A stretch of 64,000 nucleotides of DNA. Origin: Leucobacter sp. Ag1 (lineage in GTDB: Bacteria > Actinomycetota > Actinomycetes > Actinomycetales > Microbacteriaceae). Location: positions 36,609 to 100,608 of the forward strand of contig NZ_LAYO01000103.1 of NCBI RefSeq assembly GCF_000980875.1, written 5' to 3'. How positions within the stretch are numbered: position 1 is the stretch's first letter; every line of letters starts with the position of its first letter. The translations under genes were made by a program, and so were the position numbers. This document shows positions 1-10,400 of this stretch, piece by piece. Under the pieces are notes generated by a model, which saw only the letters and a list, made by a program, of their open reading frames with translations, did not search any database and was not told the DNA's origin.

Positions 1-74
1 GCGCCGTCGAGCACGCTCGTCGGAAGCGAACCGTCGGAGGGAGCGGGATCGCCCTCCGGAAGGATGCTGGGCAC
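1..74 (-). CDS. hemW: HemW-like radical SAM protein, N-terminal fragment
   Basis: Only the first 24 codons lie in the window; the gene continues beyond the left edge. A GTG start at 74 sits 2 nt after the stop of the preceding minus-strand gene, and the peptide begins MPSILPEGDPAPSDG, matching the N-terminal lead of actinobacterial HemW (LPxGDPAPxDG), a haem chaperone formerly called HemN-like coproporphyrinogen oxidase. The lepA-hemW neighbourhood is widely conserved. The iron-sulfur CxxxCxxC motif would lie outside the window, so the call rests on the short N-terminus and on context. Confidence 0.6.
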   Translation of the reverse strand, partial: MPSILPEGDPAPSDGSLPTSVLDG

Positions 75-76
75 GC

Positions 77-1230
<1,154 letters not shown>

Positions 1231-1234
<4 letters not shown>

Positions 1235-3081
1235 TTCTTCTGCTCCTTGCCCTCCACGTCACCCGAGAGCGCGGCGATGAAGGCTTCCTGGGGTACTTCG
1301 ACCCGGCCCACCATCTTCATGCGCTTCTTGCCCTCCTTCTGCTTCTCGAGCAGTTTGCGCTTGCGGCTGATGTCGCCACCGTAGCACTTGGCGAGCACGT
1401 CCTTGCGGATCGCGCGGATGGTCTCGCGGGCGATGACGCGCGCGCCGATCGCGGCCTGGATGGGCACTTCGAACTGCTGGCGCGGGATCAGCTTGCGCAG
1501 CCGCTCCGCCATCATCGTGCCGTAGTGGTAGGCGTTGTCGCGGTGCACGATCGCGCTGAACGCATCGACCTTGTCGCCCTGGAGCAGGATGTCGACCTTG
1601 ACCAGATCGGCTTCCTGCTCGCCCATCGGCTCGTAGTCGAGGCTCGCGTACCCCTGGGTGCGGCTCTTGAGGTGGTCGAAGAAATCGAAGACGATCTCGC
1701 CGAGAGGCATGCTGTAGCGCAGCTCGACGCGCTCGCCGAGGTACTCCATGCCGAGCAGGCTGCCGCGCCGGCTCTGGCAGAGCTCCATGATCGTGCCGAC
1801 GTAGTCCTTCGGCGCGAGGATCGCGACGCGGACCATCGGCTCGCGCACGCTGGCGATCTTGCCGTCGGGGTACTCCGACGGGTTCGTCACCGTGATCTCT
1901 TTGCCGTCCTCGCGCGTGACCTGGTAGACCACGCTCGGTGCCGTCGCGATGAGGTCGAGGTCGAACTCGCGGCGCAGGCGTTCGCTGATGATCTCGAGGT
2001 GGAGCAGGCCGAGGAATCCGCAGCGGAAACCGAAGCCCAGGGCGACCGAGGTCTCGGGCTCGTACTGCAGGGCGGCGTCGGAGAGCTTGAGCTTGTCGAG
2101 CGCCTCGCGCAGCACCGGGTAATCGCTGCCGTCGATCGGGTAGAGCCCCGAGAACACCATCGGCTTGGGATCCGTGTAGCCGGGGAGCGGCTGCTCGGCG
2201 GGCTTCAGCTTGGTCGTGACGGTGTCGCCGACCTTCGACTGACGCACATCCTTCACACCCGTGATGAGGTAGCCGACCTCGCCGACGGCGAGGCCGCCGG
2301 TGGGGGTCGGGCCGGGGGCCGAGACGCCGATCTCGAGCGCCTCGTGCTCGGCCTTCGTCGACATCATCTGGATCTTCTCGCGCGGCGTCAGACGACCGTC
2401 GACCATGCGGACGTAGGTGACGACGCCGCGGTAGGGGTCGTAGACCGAGTCGAAGATCATCGCGCGGGCCGGCGCATCGGCCTGGCCCACGGGAGCCGGG
2501 ATCCGCTCGACGACGCGATCCAGCAGCTCTTCGACGCCCGCACCCGTCTTGCCCGACACCTTGAGGATGTCGTCGGGGTCGCCGCCGATGAGATCCGCGA
2601 TCTCGCGCGACACCCGCTCGGGGTCGGCCGCGGGCAGATCGATCTTGTTGAGCACCGGGATGATCTCGAGGTCGTTCTCCATCGCCAGGTACAGGTTGGC
2701 GAGGGTCTGCGCCTCGATGCCCTGCGCAGCATCGACCAGCAGGATCGCACCCTCGCAGGCCGCGAGCGAACGGGAGACCTCGTAGCTGAAGTCGACGTGA
2801 CCCGGCGTGTCGATCATGTTGAGCGCGTAGTCGCCGCCGGCGGCCTGCCAGTGCATGCGCACCGCCTGCGACTTGATGGTGATGCCGCGCTCGCGCTCGA
2901 TATCCATGTTGTCGAGGTACTGCGCGCGCATGTCGCGGTCGGAGACGGTGCCGGTGATCTGCAGCATGCGGTCAGCGAGCGTCGACTTGCCGTGGTCGAT
3001 GTGCGCGATGATGCAGAAGTTGCGGATCTGCGCGGGGTCGGTCGCAGCCGGCTTGGGCGGATTCACACTTCGTGGAGACAT
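1231..3081 (-). CDS. lepA: Elongation factor 4 (LepA), back-translocating GTPase
   Basis: A 616-residue translational GTPase, the usual length for LepA/EF-4, which acts on ribosomes after translocation. G-motifs are clear: AHIDHGKST (residues 26-34), DTPGH (91-95) and NKID (145-148). The EF-4-specific C-terminal domain ends in [18 protein letters not shown]. The frame is open further upstream, but the ATG at 3081 ([11 protein letters not shown]) puts the P-loop at the family-typical distance. It is the first gene of the lepA-DUF1990-hemW group and divergent from the MOSC gene. Confidence 0.97.
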
Positions 3082-3172
3082 ATGGAGGCCATTATTCCAG
3101 AGAACCGCGGCTCCCGCGGCCGATTGCGCTTCGAACGCGCTCCCGCGTGGCGGAGTCTGCGAGGATTGGGGC

Positions 3173-3970
3173 ATGGCACAGGTCGTCGCGCTCTATCGTT
3201 TCCCGGTCAAGGGGTTCACCCAGGAGGCCTGCGAGGAGCTCACGATCCAGGACGACGGGCGCGTGAGCGGGGATCGCGCGTTCGCCTTCCGGTACGCGAA
3301 CGCGCTCGCGCCGCGCGAACGCGACGGCATGGAGATCTGGTCCAAGTCCAAGGGCCTGACCCGGATGGAGTATCCGGCGCTCGCCGCGCTCAAGCTCTCG
3401 ACCGACGCCTCCGGGGAGCGGATCCGCATCGACGGGCCCGATGGCCTGCACGTGGATGAGCCCCTCTCGGACGATGGGCGCGAGCGGGTCTCCGCGGCCG
3501 TGACCGAGTACCTGCTGGGTTCGGCCGACGCGAGAGGACTCGAGGCTCCCGGCCGCCTGCCGCTCAGCCTGCTGGGCGATGCCGATCGATCCCGGTTCCA
3601 GGACAGCGCCCGCGGATTCGTCTCGATGCACAGCCGCGAGAGCCTCCGGGCCCTCGAGTCGGCGCTCGCCGGCCCCATCGACGACCACCGCTTCCGTTCC
3701 AACATCGCGATCGAGGGTGTCGAGCCCTGGGAGGAGATCTCGGAGCTGTCGCGGGTGCGGATCGGCGATCTCGAGTTCGCGCCGCAGGAGGTGATCGGTC
3801 GTTGCCTCAACACGCACGCGAATCCCGAGACCGGAGTCCGCGACGCCGAGGTACTCACCACGCTGACCCGGGTGATCGGGCAGGCGCAGCCGACGTTCGG
3901 ACGGTTCCTGCTCCCCCTCCACGGCGGCGGCACGATCCGCGTCGGCGACACGGTCGAGCTCATCGCCTGA
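3173..3970 (+). CDS. MOSC domain-containing protein
   Basis: A 265-residue protein. An N-terminal beta-barrel MOSC_N-like segment (about 1-110, starting [11 protein letters not shown]) is followed by a MOSC domain (about 120-260) with the conserved cysteine in [17 protein letters not shown] domains occur in molybdenum-cofactor sulfurases and in YcbX/YiiM-type molybdoenzymes that detoxify N-hydroxylated bases; the substrate here is not evident. The ATG at 3173 begins the recognisable domain, although the frame is open upstream. It lies 91 bp from divergent lepA, so the two probably share a promoter region. Confidence 0.88.
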   Translation: MAQVVALYRFPVKGFTQEACEELTIQDDGRVSGDRAFAFRYANALAPRERDGMEIWSKSKGLTRMEYPALAALKLSTDASGERIRIDGPDGLHVDEPLSDDGRERVSAAVTEYLLGSADARGLEAPGRLPLSLLGDADRSRFQDSARGFVSMHSRESLRALESALAGPIDDHRFRSNIAIEGVEPWEEISELSRVRIGDLEFAPQEVIGRCLNTHANPETGVRDAEVLTTLTRVIGQAQPTFGRFLLPLHGGGTIRVGDTVELIA

Positions 3971-3986
3971 ATTCCGCACCCATCTC

Positions 3987-3995
3987 TGCTAAACT
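3987..3995 (+). promoter_or_regulatory. Candidate extended -10 promoter for rpsT
   Basis: TGCTAAACT, an extended -10 element, lies 109 nt upstream of the rpsT GTG, just after the MOSC stop. It would give rpsT its own promoter and a leader of roughly 100 nt, room for the S20 autoregulation seen in other bacteria. No strong -35 was identified, so this is a reading by eye. Confidence 0.4.
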
Positions 3996-4103
3996 CGACT
4001 CTTGGCTTGCGTGTGGATCAACACCACACAACCCGCAAGGTGCCCTCTCTCGCCGCGCGGACAACCCGTCAATACCTCTTACCTCGTAAGGACAGAACCC
4101 AAC

Positions 4104-4364
4104 GTGGCAAACATCAAGTCGCAGATCAAGCGCATCAAGACCAACCGCAAGGCGACCGAGCGCAACCGTGCGTACAAGAGCGAGCTTCGCACCGTGATCC
4201 GTCAGGTGCGCGAGGCGATCTCCGCTGGCGACAAGAGCGCTGCCGAGGCCAAGCTGCAGGTTGCCGCGCGCAAGCTCGACAAGGCCGTGAGCAAGGGCGT
4301 CATCCACAAGAACCAGGCCTCGAACCGCAAGTCGAAGCTCGCGGTCAAGGTCGCTGCGCTCTAA
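4104..4364 (+). CDS. rpsT: 30S ribosomal protein S20
   Basis: An 86-residue, strongly basic, all-helical protein starting [20 protein letters not shown], as expected for bS20, which binds 16S rRNA early in 30S assembly. The frame is open upstream, but the GTG at 4104, preceded by a TAAGGAC ribosome-binding site, gives the canonical N-terminus. A 13-bp perfect hairpin follows 26 bp after the stop, so it is probably monocistronic. Confidence 0.98.
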   Translation: MANIKSQIKRIKTNRKATERNRAYKSELRTVIRQVREAISAGDKSAAEAKLQVAARKLDKAVSKGVIHKNQASNRKSKLAVKVAAL

Positions 4365-4390
4365 GCTCGACCAGCTTTCACAGCTTCCAA

Positions 4391-4420
4391 CAGGCCCCGC
4401 CGGGATTCCGGCGGGGCCTG
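4391..4420 (+). terminator. Terminator hairpin after rpsT
   Basis: A perfect 13-bp stem (CAGGCCCCGCCGG paired with CCGGCGGGGCCTG) around a 4-nt loop, starting 26 nt after the rpsT stop. There is no long T-tract, only TTG, which is common for high-GC actinobacterial terminators. A second weaker inverted repeat, ACCCGGG...CCCGGGT (4427-4450), follows at once. Confidence 0.75.
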
Positions 4421-4672
4421 TTGCGTACCCGGGAACCTGGGTACCCGGGTCCTCTGGGTTCTCGGGCTGCTTGCGTTTCTTGCTTCCTGCATTTCCGCGT
4501 TTCGCGGCTCCCTCCCCCGGACAACTCCTTTGGGGAAGGCCGCTCGGTCTGGGCCGGGTCTGGTCAGGGCGGCCTGATGCGGATAGGCGGACGGACAGGC
4601 CACCGACTTCGCCGATGATGTCCGCGTCTGTGTCGGCACTCACGGCCACGACAACCGCGACGGCCACGGCGA

Positions 4673-4796
4673 TCGGACGTCTTCCCGACAAGTGGACGCT
4701 TTCCCGACGAGTGGACGGCTCCCCGACGAGTGGACGGCGAGTCGGCCACCGGCAAGACGTCCAATCGTCGGTTCGGCGTCCAATCGTGGCTCGGCG
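4673..4796. repeat. 19-bp degenerate tandem repeat array, block 1
   Basis: Units start at 4682, 4701 and 4720, exactly 19 bp apart, of the form TTCCCGACGAGTGGACGGC. After a 23-nt spacer come two inverted-orientation units at 4759 and 4778, also 19 bp apart, starting GTCCAATCGTCGG or GTCCAATCGTGGC. The forward unit CCGACGAGTGGAC (4723-4735) can pair with GTCCAATCGTCGG (4759-4771) with one mismatch, so the block can fold into a hairpin. Positions 4729-4777 recur identically at 5058-5106. Confidence 0.85.
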
Positions 4797-4953
4797 CGCG
4801 CCGACAATCTGAGGCACCACCCGCACAGCCCGTGAAGTTCCCCGCTCCGTACAAGGCCATCCGTCGGGCGCCGACTCCACACCCAAGGGGAGCACCGCCA
4901 CAGCCGGACCGCCGAGCGCTTCGGCGGCGCTAGGTCGTCCATCCGTCGGGCGC

Positions 4954-5125
4954 TTCCCAACGTCTGTACGTGTTCCCAACGTCTGTACGTGTTCCCAACG
5001 GCTGTACGTGTTCCCAACGGCTGGCCGTATTTTCGAAGGCTGGACGCCTTCTCGACAAGTGGACGGCGAGTCGGCCACCGGCAAGACGTCCAATCGTCGG
5101 TTCGGCATCCATTCGTCGGTCCTGC
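4954..5125. repeat. 19-bp degenerate tandem repeat array, block 2
   Basis: Six units begin at 4954, 4973, 4992, 5011, 5030 and 5049, precisely every 19 bp. They drift from TTCCCAACGTCTGTACGTG at the left to TTCTCGACAAGTGGACGGC at the right. The same 23-nt spacer and two opposite-orientation units (5088 and 5107) follow, as in block 1. The gradual drift between neighbouring units looks like tandem duplication with divergence rather than chance. Confidence 0.88.
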
Positions 5126-5457
5126 GGCCAGACCACCGTGCCAGCGCCCCGTCGCGTTTCAGCGGCTGCCCGTCGACGCAGACCGCTCCGACCGCTTCCT
5201 GGGCGCCACCCGCCCAAACAGGGACAGCAGGCAAGGGTCCCTCTCGCGAACGGGATCACCCGGCGGGAGCCAATTTCGTCCCGAGCTGACCCGGGCGTCG
5301 AATCTGCACGACACACGCAGCGTTCTCGGAAAGCACCCCGCCAAAATGCACTCCGCCGAGAACCATGCCGGTCAGACACGCCTCAGCGAGATTCACCGCA
5401 GCCGGAACCAGTGCGCTCGGCGCTACCGCACCCGCACCCGCAACCGCCGGGAGCGCC

Positions 5458-6480
5458 TCAGGCGCGGCGGGGCTCGCGTCCGCGGCGGGCGACGAAGAGC
5501 ACGAAGCGTTCCAGCGCGTACTCGGGGTCCCGGCTGCCGCCCTTGAGCAGCCACTCCGTCTCGGCCGCGAGGTCGATCGCCGCAGCCAGGTGCTCCTCGC
5601 TCCACGCCCGGCCGTCCTTCACCGCGCGTTCCGCCTGCCAGGGCGCCATACCCAGGTCCTTCGCGAGCTGCCCCGCGGATCCGCGGGCGCCGTAGGCCCG
5701 GGCGATGCCGCGGAGCTTGAAGTTGAGCGCCGCGAGCATGGGGATGGGATCGGTGCCGGTCGAGAGCGCCTGACGGAGCAGCACGAGCGCATCGGCCGCC
5801 TTGCCCGCCGTGGCGGCATCGGCGACCTTGAACGCGCTCGCCTCCACGCGTCCCTCGGTCGCCCGTTCGACGTCGTCCTCGGTGATGCGGGCGCCCGCGG
5901 TCTCGACGATCTGGGCGCAGGCACCGGCGAGCTCGCCGAGACCGCCCGCGTAGGCGAGGACGAGCTGCCGCGCCGCGCCGGGGGTCGCCTGCGCCCCGAG
6001 CCGGTGGAACTCGCCCATGGCGAAGTCGTAGCGGTCCTGATCCTTCTTGATCTCGAGGCACGGGATCTCGATCGCGTCCGCGAGCCCGCGGACCTGATCG
6101 AGCACGGCCTTGCCGCGCTGCCCGCCTCCGTGGCGGAGCACGAGGGTCGTGTCTTCGGCAGGCTGCTCGAGGTAGCGCTTCATGTCGGTGATGAACGCGT
6201 CGGAGCACTTCTCGACGCCATCGACGCGGATGAGGCGGGGCTCGGCGAAGAGGGAGGGACTCGCGATCGTGAAGATCTCGCCGGAGGCGTACCCGGAGGC
6301 TTCGATGTCGTGAACCTCGGTCTCGGGGACCGCGGCCTTGAGCTGATCGCGGATGGTCCGTGCAGCACGGTCGGCGAGGAACGCCTCGGGTCCGCTGATG
6401 AGCACGACCGGCGCCGGGCGCGCCTCGAACCATCCCACCTGAGGGATCTTGCTCTTGCTTCCGCCCTTTGCCGCTGCCAC
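5458..6480 (-). CDS. holA: DNA polymerase III subunit delta
   Basis: A 340-residue HolA, the clamp-loader subunit that opens the beta clamp. The N-terminal domain starts with VVLISGPEAFLADRA, the degenerate P-loop region of HolA, and the C-terminal collar region includes LNFKLRGIARAYG and WQAERAVKDGRAW. Length is normal. It is last in comEA-comEC-holA, the standard actinobacterial order. The start codon at 6480 lies inside the open frame that continues from comEC (see comEC). Confidence 0.93.
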   Translation of the reverse strand: MAAAKGGSKSKIPQVGWFEARPAPVVLISGPEAFLADRAARTIRDQLKAAVPETEVHDIEASGYASGEIFTIASPSLFAEPRLIRVDGVEKCSDAFITDMKRYLEQPAEDTTLVLRHGGGQRGKAVLDQVRGLADAIEIPCLEIKKDQDRYDFAMGEFHRLGAQATPGAARQLVLAYAGGLGELAGACAQIVETAGARITEDDVERATEGRVEASAFKVADAATAGKAADALVLLRQALSTGTDPIPMLAALNFKLRGIARAYGARGSAGQLAKDLGMAPWQAERAVKDGRAWSEEHLAAAIDLAAETEWLLKGGSRDPEYALERFVLFVARRGREPRRA

Positions 6481-9065
6481 CCTTCAAGCCTAGGGCAGCC
6501 CGCCGACATTGCCCGCCCGTCCGTCGCTTCGCCGCCGCGCTCCGCCCACACCCGAGCCGTTCCGTCGCCCCGGGGCGAGATCGCGATCGAGCCGAGTCGG
6601 TCGGTGCGCAGCACGACGGCTCCCGCCTGCTCGTAGGACGCGATCGCCTCGGCGGTCGGATGTCCGTAGCGGTTGCCCGCGCCCACCGAGACGACCGCGA
6701 GTCCCGCACCGACCGCTGCCGCCAGTCGGGGATCGTGATCGCGCGAACCGTGGTGCGCGATCTTCACGAGGTCCGCCGCGAGGTCGGTCCCCGCCCGCTG
6801 CAGCCTGAGCTGCTCCTCCCGCCCGGTGTCCGCGAGCAGCAGCATCGCGAACCCGCCCGCCCGCACGCCGAGTACGAGAGAGGCGCCGTTCGAATCGGCC
6901 GGACGCTCACCGACGGACGGCGCGAGCACCGAGACCTCGACCCCGGATCGCTCCTCCCGCTGTGCGCCCTTCGAGGCGAGCGCGTCACCGGTCCGGGACG
7001 GCAGTGAGATCCCGCTCCCCGCGACGCCGAGTTCGACCGGTATCGCAGCCGCGCACAGCTCGCGGAGCACGCGCCGCTCGGCGACGGCCCGCGGGTCGCC
7101 GCCGCAGGCATCCCGCGAGGTTCCCTCGGCGATGGGAGCGACGGGCGGGCCGACGGGCGGCGCGATGGTCGCCGAGTCGACACGATCGATCACCCGCTCC
7201 AGCGCGCCGACGTGGTCGCGGTCGTCGTGAGTGAGCACGAGTCGCTGGATCCGGTCGACTGCGAAGCGCCGGAGGCAATCCGTGAGCCGCTCGGGCTCGT
7301 CCCCGGTATCGACCAGCGCGACCGCGTCGGGCGAACGGGGGTCCCGCAGGAGCAGCGCATCGCCCTGCCCGACATCGCAGGCGACGAACGCCCAGTCGCG
7401 GGGCGTGGCCGCCCGTTCCGCGAGCGGAACCGCGACCGTGATCCCGGCCGAGGTCCCCGCGGACCCGAACACGAGCAGCGCGATCGTGACGCGCACGACG
7501 GTCGGCACCGACGGGGCGGGACGCCACGGCGCGCGCTGGCGCACCCGCGCACCTCCGGGCAGCCCGATGGCACCAGATCGCAGTCCTATCGCGATCAGCG
7601 GGGCGCACTGCACGGCGATCAGCAGCGCCGCACCGAGCCACCCGCCGGGCCATTCGAGCCGGGCGAGCGGAAGCGTCTGGCAAACCTCGGCAACGGCCGC
7701 CACCCAACGGGCGGCCCAACTCGCCACCACGACGGCGGCGCTCCCCAGCGACTCCGAGATCCCGAGCAGGAGCAGAGCGATCAATCCGACGCCGGTGCCG
7801 ATCGGTGCCGCCGGCGCCGCGAGCAGGTTCGCGAGGATGCCGGCCAGCGGGATTCCCGGTTCGATCAGGAGCAGGCCGGGCCCGCAGGCGAACTGCGATG
7901 CGACGCTCATCGCGATCGGCAGCCCGAGGACCCGGGGCAGCCGCGCGGTTCGCCGCAGGCGCTCCTCGAGCGCCGGGACGAGGAGCAGGACTCCCCCGGT
8001 CGCAAGCACGGACAGCCCGAACCCGGCCTGCCTCGATTCCCAGGGGTCGGCGAGCACGAGGAGCAGCACGGCCGCGCCGAGCGCGGGAAGTCCGGCCCCC
8101 GGCACTCCTCCGAATCGGCTGGCCAGCATCACCCCCGCCATGACCGCCGCACGCTGCACGCTCGCATCGGGACCGATGAGGGCGACGAAGCCGACGAGAG
8201 CGAGCCCGGAGAGCACGATCCGGGTCCGGCGCCCGGCTCCGAGACGCGCCGAAACCCAGGTGATCGCCCCGATCACGAGCGCGCAGTTCGACCCGGACAC
8301 CGCGGTGAGGTGCGTGAGCGATGTCGCACGCATGCTGTCGTCGAGGCGCTCCGGCACCGGGCTCGTATCGCCGACCGCGAAACCGGGGACCAGTTCGGCG
8401 CCCGGAACGACGGCGGCCGCGGCGGCGAGCCGGGCGCGGGACTCCGCCAGGGCTCCCACGATGCCGTCGAGCGCACCCGGGATCGATTCGGCGGCGCCGC
8501 GCGCGGATATCTCGAAGGCTGCGCCCGATTCGGGCGGCTGCGCCCGGATCCCGCCCGTCACTCCGACCCGGCTCCCCGGCCCCCATTCGGGATCGGGAGC
8601 CCCGTCCAACCAGACCAGCACGGGCGCGGCATCGACCGTTCCCCGGAGCCAGGACCGCGTCCCGTCTTCGGAGGCCCGAGATCCCGGATAGGCGCTCAGC
8701 CGCACTTCAACGGTCATCGCGCGGCCGCTGCCCGCTGCCGTGCTCAGCCCGGGGTGCCTCCGATCCTCCTCGAGCACGATCAATCTGACGCCCAGGAGGA
8801 GCAGCGCCGCGGCTCCGATCAGCAGCACCCCGAGCACCCGGGCTCCGAGCACCGGGTCCGTCGAGGACCCGGCCCGACTTCGCCGACGTCCGACGACGTG
8901 CGCGACCGTGCTCGAGAGGAGCGCCGCCACCACCGAAGCGGCGCTCAGCCAGACGCCGGCACCGGGTACCGAGATGACGGCGGCCGCGACGGCCCAGATG
9001 CAGAGCGACGGGGCGAGCACCCGCCAGAGTCCGTCGACGGTGTCCGAGCGACGCGTAGCGCTCAC
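6180..9065 (-). CDS. comEC: ComEC/Rec2-type DNA uptake channel protein; 3' end uncertain
   Basis: A polytopic ComEC-type protein with many membrane segments, a central competence domain, and a C-terminal metallo-beta-lactamase-like domain carrying LTHDDRDHVGALE and IAHHGSRDHD. In other bacteria ComEC carries single-stranded DNA across the membrane. The GTG start at 9065 overlaps the comEA stop by 4 bp (GTGA). The ComEC domain ends near codon 855 (about 6500), yet the frame has no stop until 6180, so the reading frame as given overlaps holA by 301 nt. Another frame has a TAG at about 6490, just before holA. A frameshift (real or from sequencing) near the C-terminus is more plausible than a genuine 100-codon overlap. 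Confidence 0.85.
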   Translation of the reverse strand: MSATRRSDTVDGLWRVLAPSLCIWAVAAAVISVPGAGVWLSAASVVAALLSSTVAHVVGRRRSRAGSSTDPVLGARVLGVLLIGAAALLLLGVRLIVLEEDRRHPGLSTAAGSGRAMTVEVRLSAYPGSRASEDGTRSWLRGTVDAAPVLVWLDGAPDPEWGPGSRVGVTGGIRAQPPESGAAFEISARGAAESIPGALDGIVGALAESRARLAAAAAVVPGAELVPGFAVGDTSPVPERLDDSMRATSLTHLTAVSGSNCALVIGAITWVSARLGAGRRTRIVLSGLALVGFVALIGPDASVQRAAVMAGVMLASRFGGVPGAGLPALGAAVLLLVLADPWESRQAGFGLSVLATGGVLLLVPALEERLRRTARLPRVLGLPIAMSVASQFACGPGLLLIEPGIPLAGILANLLAAPAAPIGTGVGLIALLLLGISESLGSAAVVVASWAARWVAAVAEVCQTLPLARLEWPGGWLGAALLIAVQCAPLIAIGLRSGAIGLPGGARVRQRAPWRPAPSVPTVVRVTIALLVFGSAGTSAGITVAVPLAERAATPRDWAFVACDVGQGDALLLRDPRSPDAVALVDTGDEPERLTDCLRRFAVDRIQRLVLTHDDRDHVGALERVIDRVDSATIAPPVGPPVAPIAEGTSRDACGGDPRAVAERRVLRELCAAAIPVELGVAGSGISLPSRTGDALASKGAQREERSGVEVSVLAPSVGERPADSNGASLVLGVRAGGFAMLLLADTGREEQLRLQRAGTDLAADLVKIAHHGSRDHDPRLAAAVGAGLAVVSVGAGNRYGHPTAEAIASYEQAGAVVLRTDRLGSIAISPRGDGTARVWAERGGEATDGRAMSAGCPRLEGWQRQRAEARARSLRWDGSRRARRRSCSSADPRRSSPTVLHGPSAISSRPRSPRPRFTTSKPPGTPPARSSRSRVPPSSPSPASSASMASRSAPTRSSPT

Positions 9066-9838
9066 CCCGCCCGCACGACGTCGCGGAACCCGTCGAGCGT
9101 CTTCTCGCCGATGCCGGGAACCTCGAGCAGGTCGTCGACGGACCGGAAACGACCGTTCGCGGTGCGCCAGTCGACGATCCGCTGCGCCAGCGCGGGGCCG
9201 ATGCGGGGCAGCGCCTCGAGCCCCGTGGCATCCACCTGATTCAGATCGATCTGAGCCGCGCCGTCGGGCGCGCCCGCACCGCCGGACGCCGCACCGCCGC
9301 CGGCCGAGGGCTCGGCCGCATCGGACCGGTTCGGGATCAGGATCTGCTCGCCGTCCTGCACGGCCCTCGCGAGGTTGACGCCCGCGACGACCGCGTCCTC
9401 GGTGGGGCCGCCGGCCGCTTCGACCGCGTCCTCGACCCGCGCTCCCGCGGGCATGCGGAATACTCCGGGGTGTTCGACCGCGCCCACGACGTGCACGAAG
9501 CGGGGGCCGTCGTCCGACGGCCCGTTCGACGTGCTCCGCTGCGGCGACGTCTCCGTGACACCGCGACCCGCCTCTGCGGCGCTCGGCGCAGCCTCGACGC
9601 GATGCGGCCGGAACCAGACGAGCGCGACCGCGACGACCACGGCGATCGTGAACACGGCGATCCCTGCGAGCACCGGGACGCCCAGGGCTCTGCGCACGCG
9701 CTCCCGCACCGGCACCACCGGCTGCAGACGCATCGGTTCTGGCGGCGGTTCGGCCGAGAGCTGCGGGCCGAAACGCTCGAGGAGCGCGCGGCGGATCTGG
9801 GGGCGATCGATCGGAGCCGGTGACGAGATGTGGGACAT
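9062..9838 (-). CDS. comEA: ComEA-type DNA-binding protein
   Basis: A 258-residue protein: cytoplasmic N-terminus, one membrane segment (about residues 50-72, VLAGIAVFTIAVVVAVALVW), a SLBB domain (about 105-165, VHVVGAVEHPGVF) and a C-terminal double helix-hairpin-helix (about 195-255, IDLNQVDATGLEALPRIG). This is the ComEA layout: a membrane-tethered DNA receptor that hands DNA to ComEC. The ATG at 9838 precedes the membrane segment at the usual distance, although the frame is open further upstream. Confidence 0.93.
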   Translation of the reverse strand: MSHISSPAPIDRPQIRRALLERFGPQLSAEPPPEPMRLQPVVPVRERVRRALGVPVLAGIAVFTIAVVVAVALVWFRPHRVEAAPSAAEAGRGVTETSPQRSTSNGPSDDGPRFVHVVGAVEHPGVFRMPAGARVEDAVEAAGGPTEDAVVAGVNLARAVQDGEQILIPNRSDAAEPSAGGGAASGGAGAPDGAAQIDLNQVDATGLEALPRIGPALAQRIVDWRTANGRFRSVDDLLEVPGIGEKTLDGFRDVVRAG

Positions 9839-9953
9839 GCGATCGACCGTAGGTGCGTGGGTTCGCGGTCGGACGATTATGCACAGGGATCGGAGTGCTG
9901 CGTCTCGGTGGGCGCGTCCGCGCGGGTGAGGTGGATCGAATGGCCGGATCGAC

Positions 9954-9973
9954 TGTATTAGTGTAATAATACA
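9954..9973. promoter_or_regulatory. Operator-like palindrome upstream of gntR
   Basis: A perfect inverted repeat TGTATTA-N6-TAATACA in an AT-rich island, centred about 54 bp before the GntR gene. YtrA-subfamily regulators usually bind such a site in their own promoter. The overlapping TAATAAT/TAATAC also resembles a -10 element, so binding would block transcription. Confidence 0.7.
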
Positions 9974-10016
9974 ACGAGACAACAGGTCGCACGAGAATCC
10001 GAGAGCAGGGACACCC

Positions 10017-10400
10017 ATGAGGATCGATGACTCCCGCCCCATCTGGGCGCAGCTCGTCGACGAGGTCCGCCGCCTCATCGCTTCGGGCGAGTGGCCTCCC
10101 GGCGGAAAGATCCCCTCCGTCCGCGAACTCGCGCTCGAGTTCGGCGCCAACCCGAACACGGTGCAGAAGGCCCTGGTCGAGATCGACCGCCTCGGACTCA
10201 CCACCACCGATCGCACGGTCGGCCGGTTCGTGACCACGGACCGCAAAGCGGTCGCCGCCGCACGGTCCGCGCTCGCCGAGACCTCGGCGGATCACTTCAT
10301 CGACGCGATGAGCGGCATCGGGCTCGAGCCCTCCGCCGCCGTGGCGCTTCTCGAACAGCGCTGGGCACAGCGCACAGCACACGGAAAGGACGTGCCATGA
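10017..10400 (+). CDS. GntR family regulator, YtrA subfamily
   Basis: A 127-residue protein with an N-terminal winged helix (about 8-75), including [31 protein letters not shown] and NPNTVQKALVEIDRLGL split over the fold, and a short C-terminal helical tail (about 80-125) instead of a full effector domain. That size and its position ahead of ABC genes define the YtrA type. It overlaps the ATPase gene by ATGA and probably represses the three-gene operon through the palindrome at 9954-9973; the inducer is unknown, often a cell-wall or membrane stress in this subfamily. Confidence 0.9.
   Translation: MRIDDSRPIWAQLVDEVRRLIASGEWPPGGKIPSVRELALEFGANPNTVQKALVEIDRLGLTTTDRTVGRFVTTDRKAVAAARSALAETSADHFIDAMSGIGLEPSAAVALLEQRWAQRTAHGKDVP

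Larger units (their letters stand above)
4421..5457. other. Gene-free 1-kb region between rpsT and holA
   Basis: No credible gene was found in about 1,040 bp between rpsT and the end of holA. Open frames exist on both strands, including a long minus-strand one that also runs antisense through rpsT, but they resemble no family and their composition follows DNA repeats. The content is two blocks of a degenerate 19-bp tandem repeat (4673-4796 and 4954-5125) that share a 49-bp identical segment, flanked by unique sequence. A gap this long is unusual in a window where most genes overlap or lie within 100 bp. Confidence 0.7.

Noticed and set aside
4673..5125. CRISPR array
   Set aside because: The 19-bp units are directly adjacent with no variable spacers of constant length, and no cas genes are near.
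3960..5234. A long open frame on the minus strand through rpsT and the repeat array
   Set aside because: It runs antisense through rpsT, resembles no family, and its residues mirror the 19-bp DNA repeat in shifting frames. It is best seen as an open frame caused by high GC.
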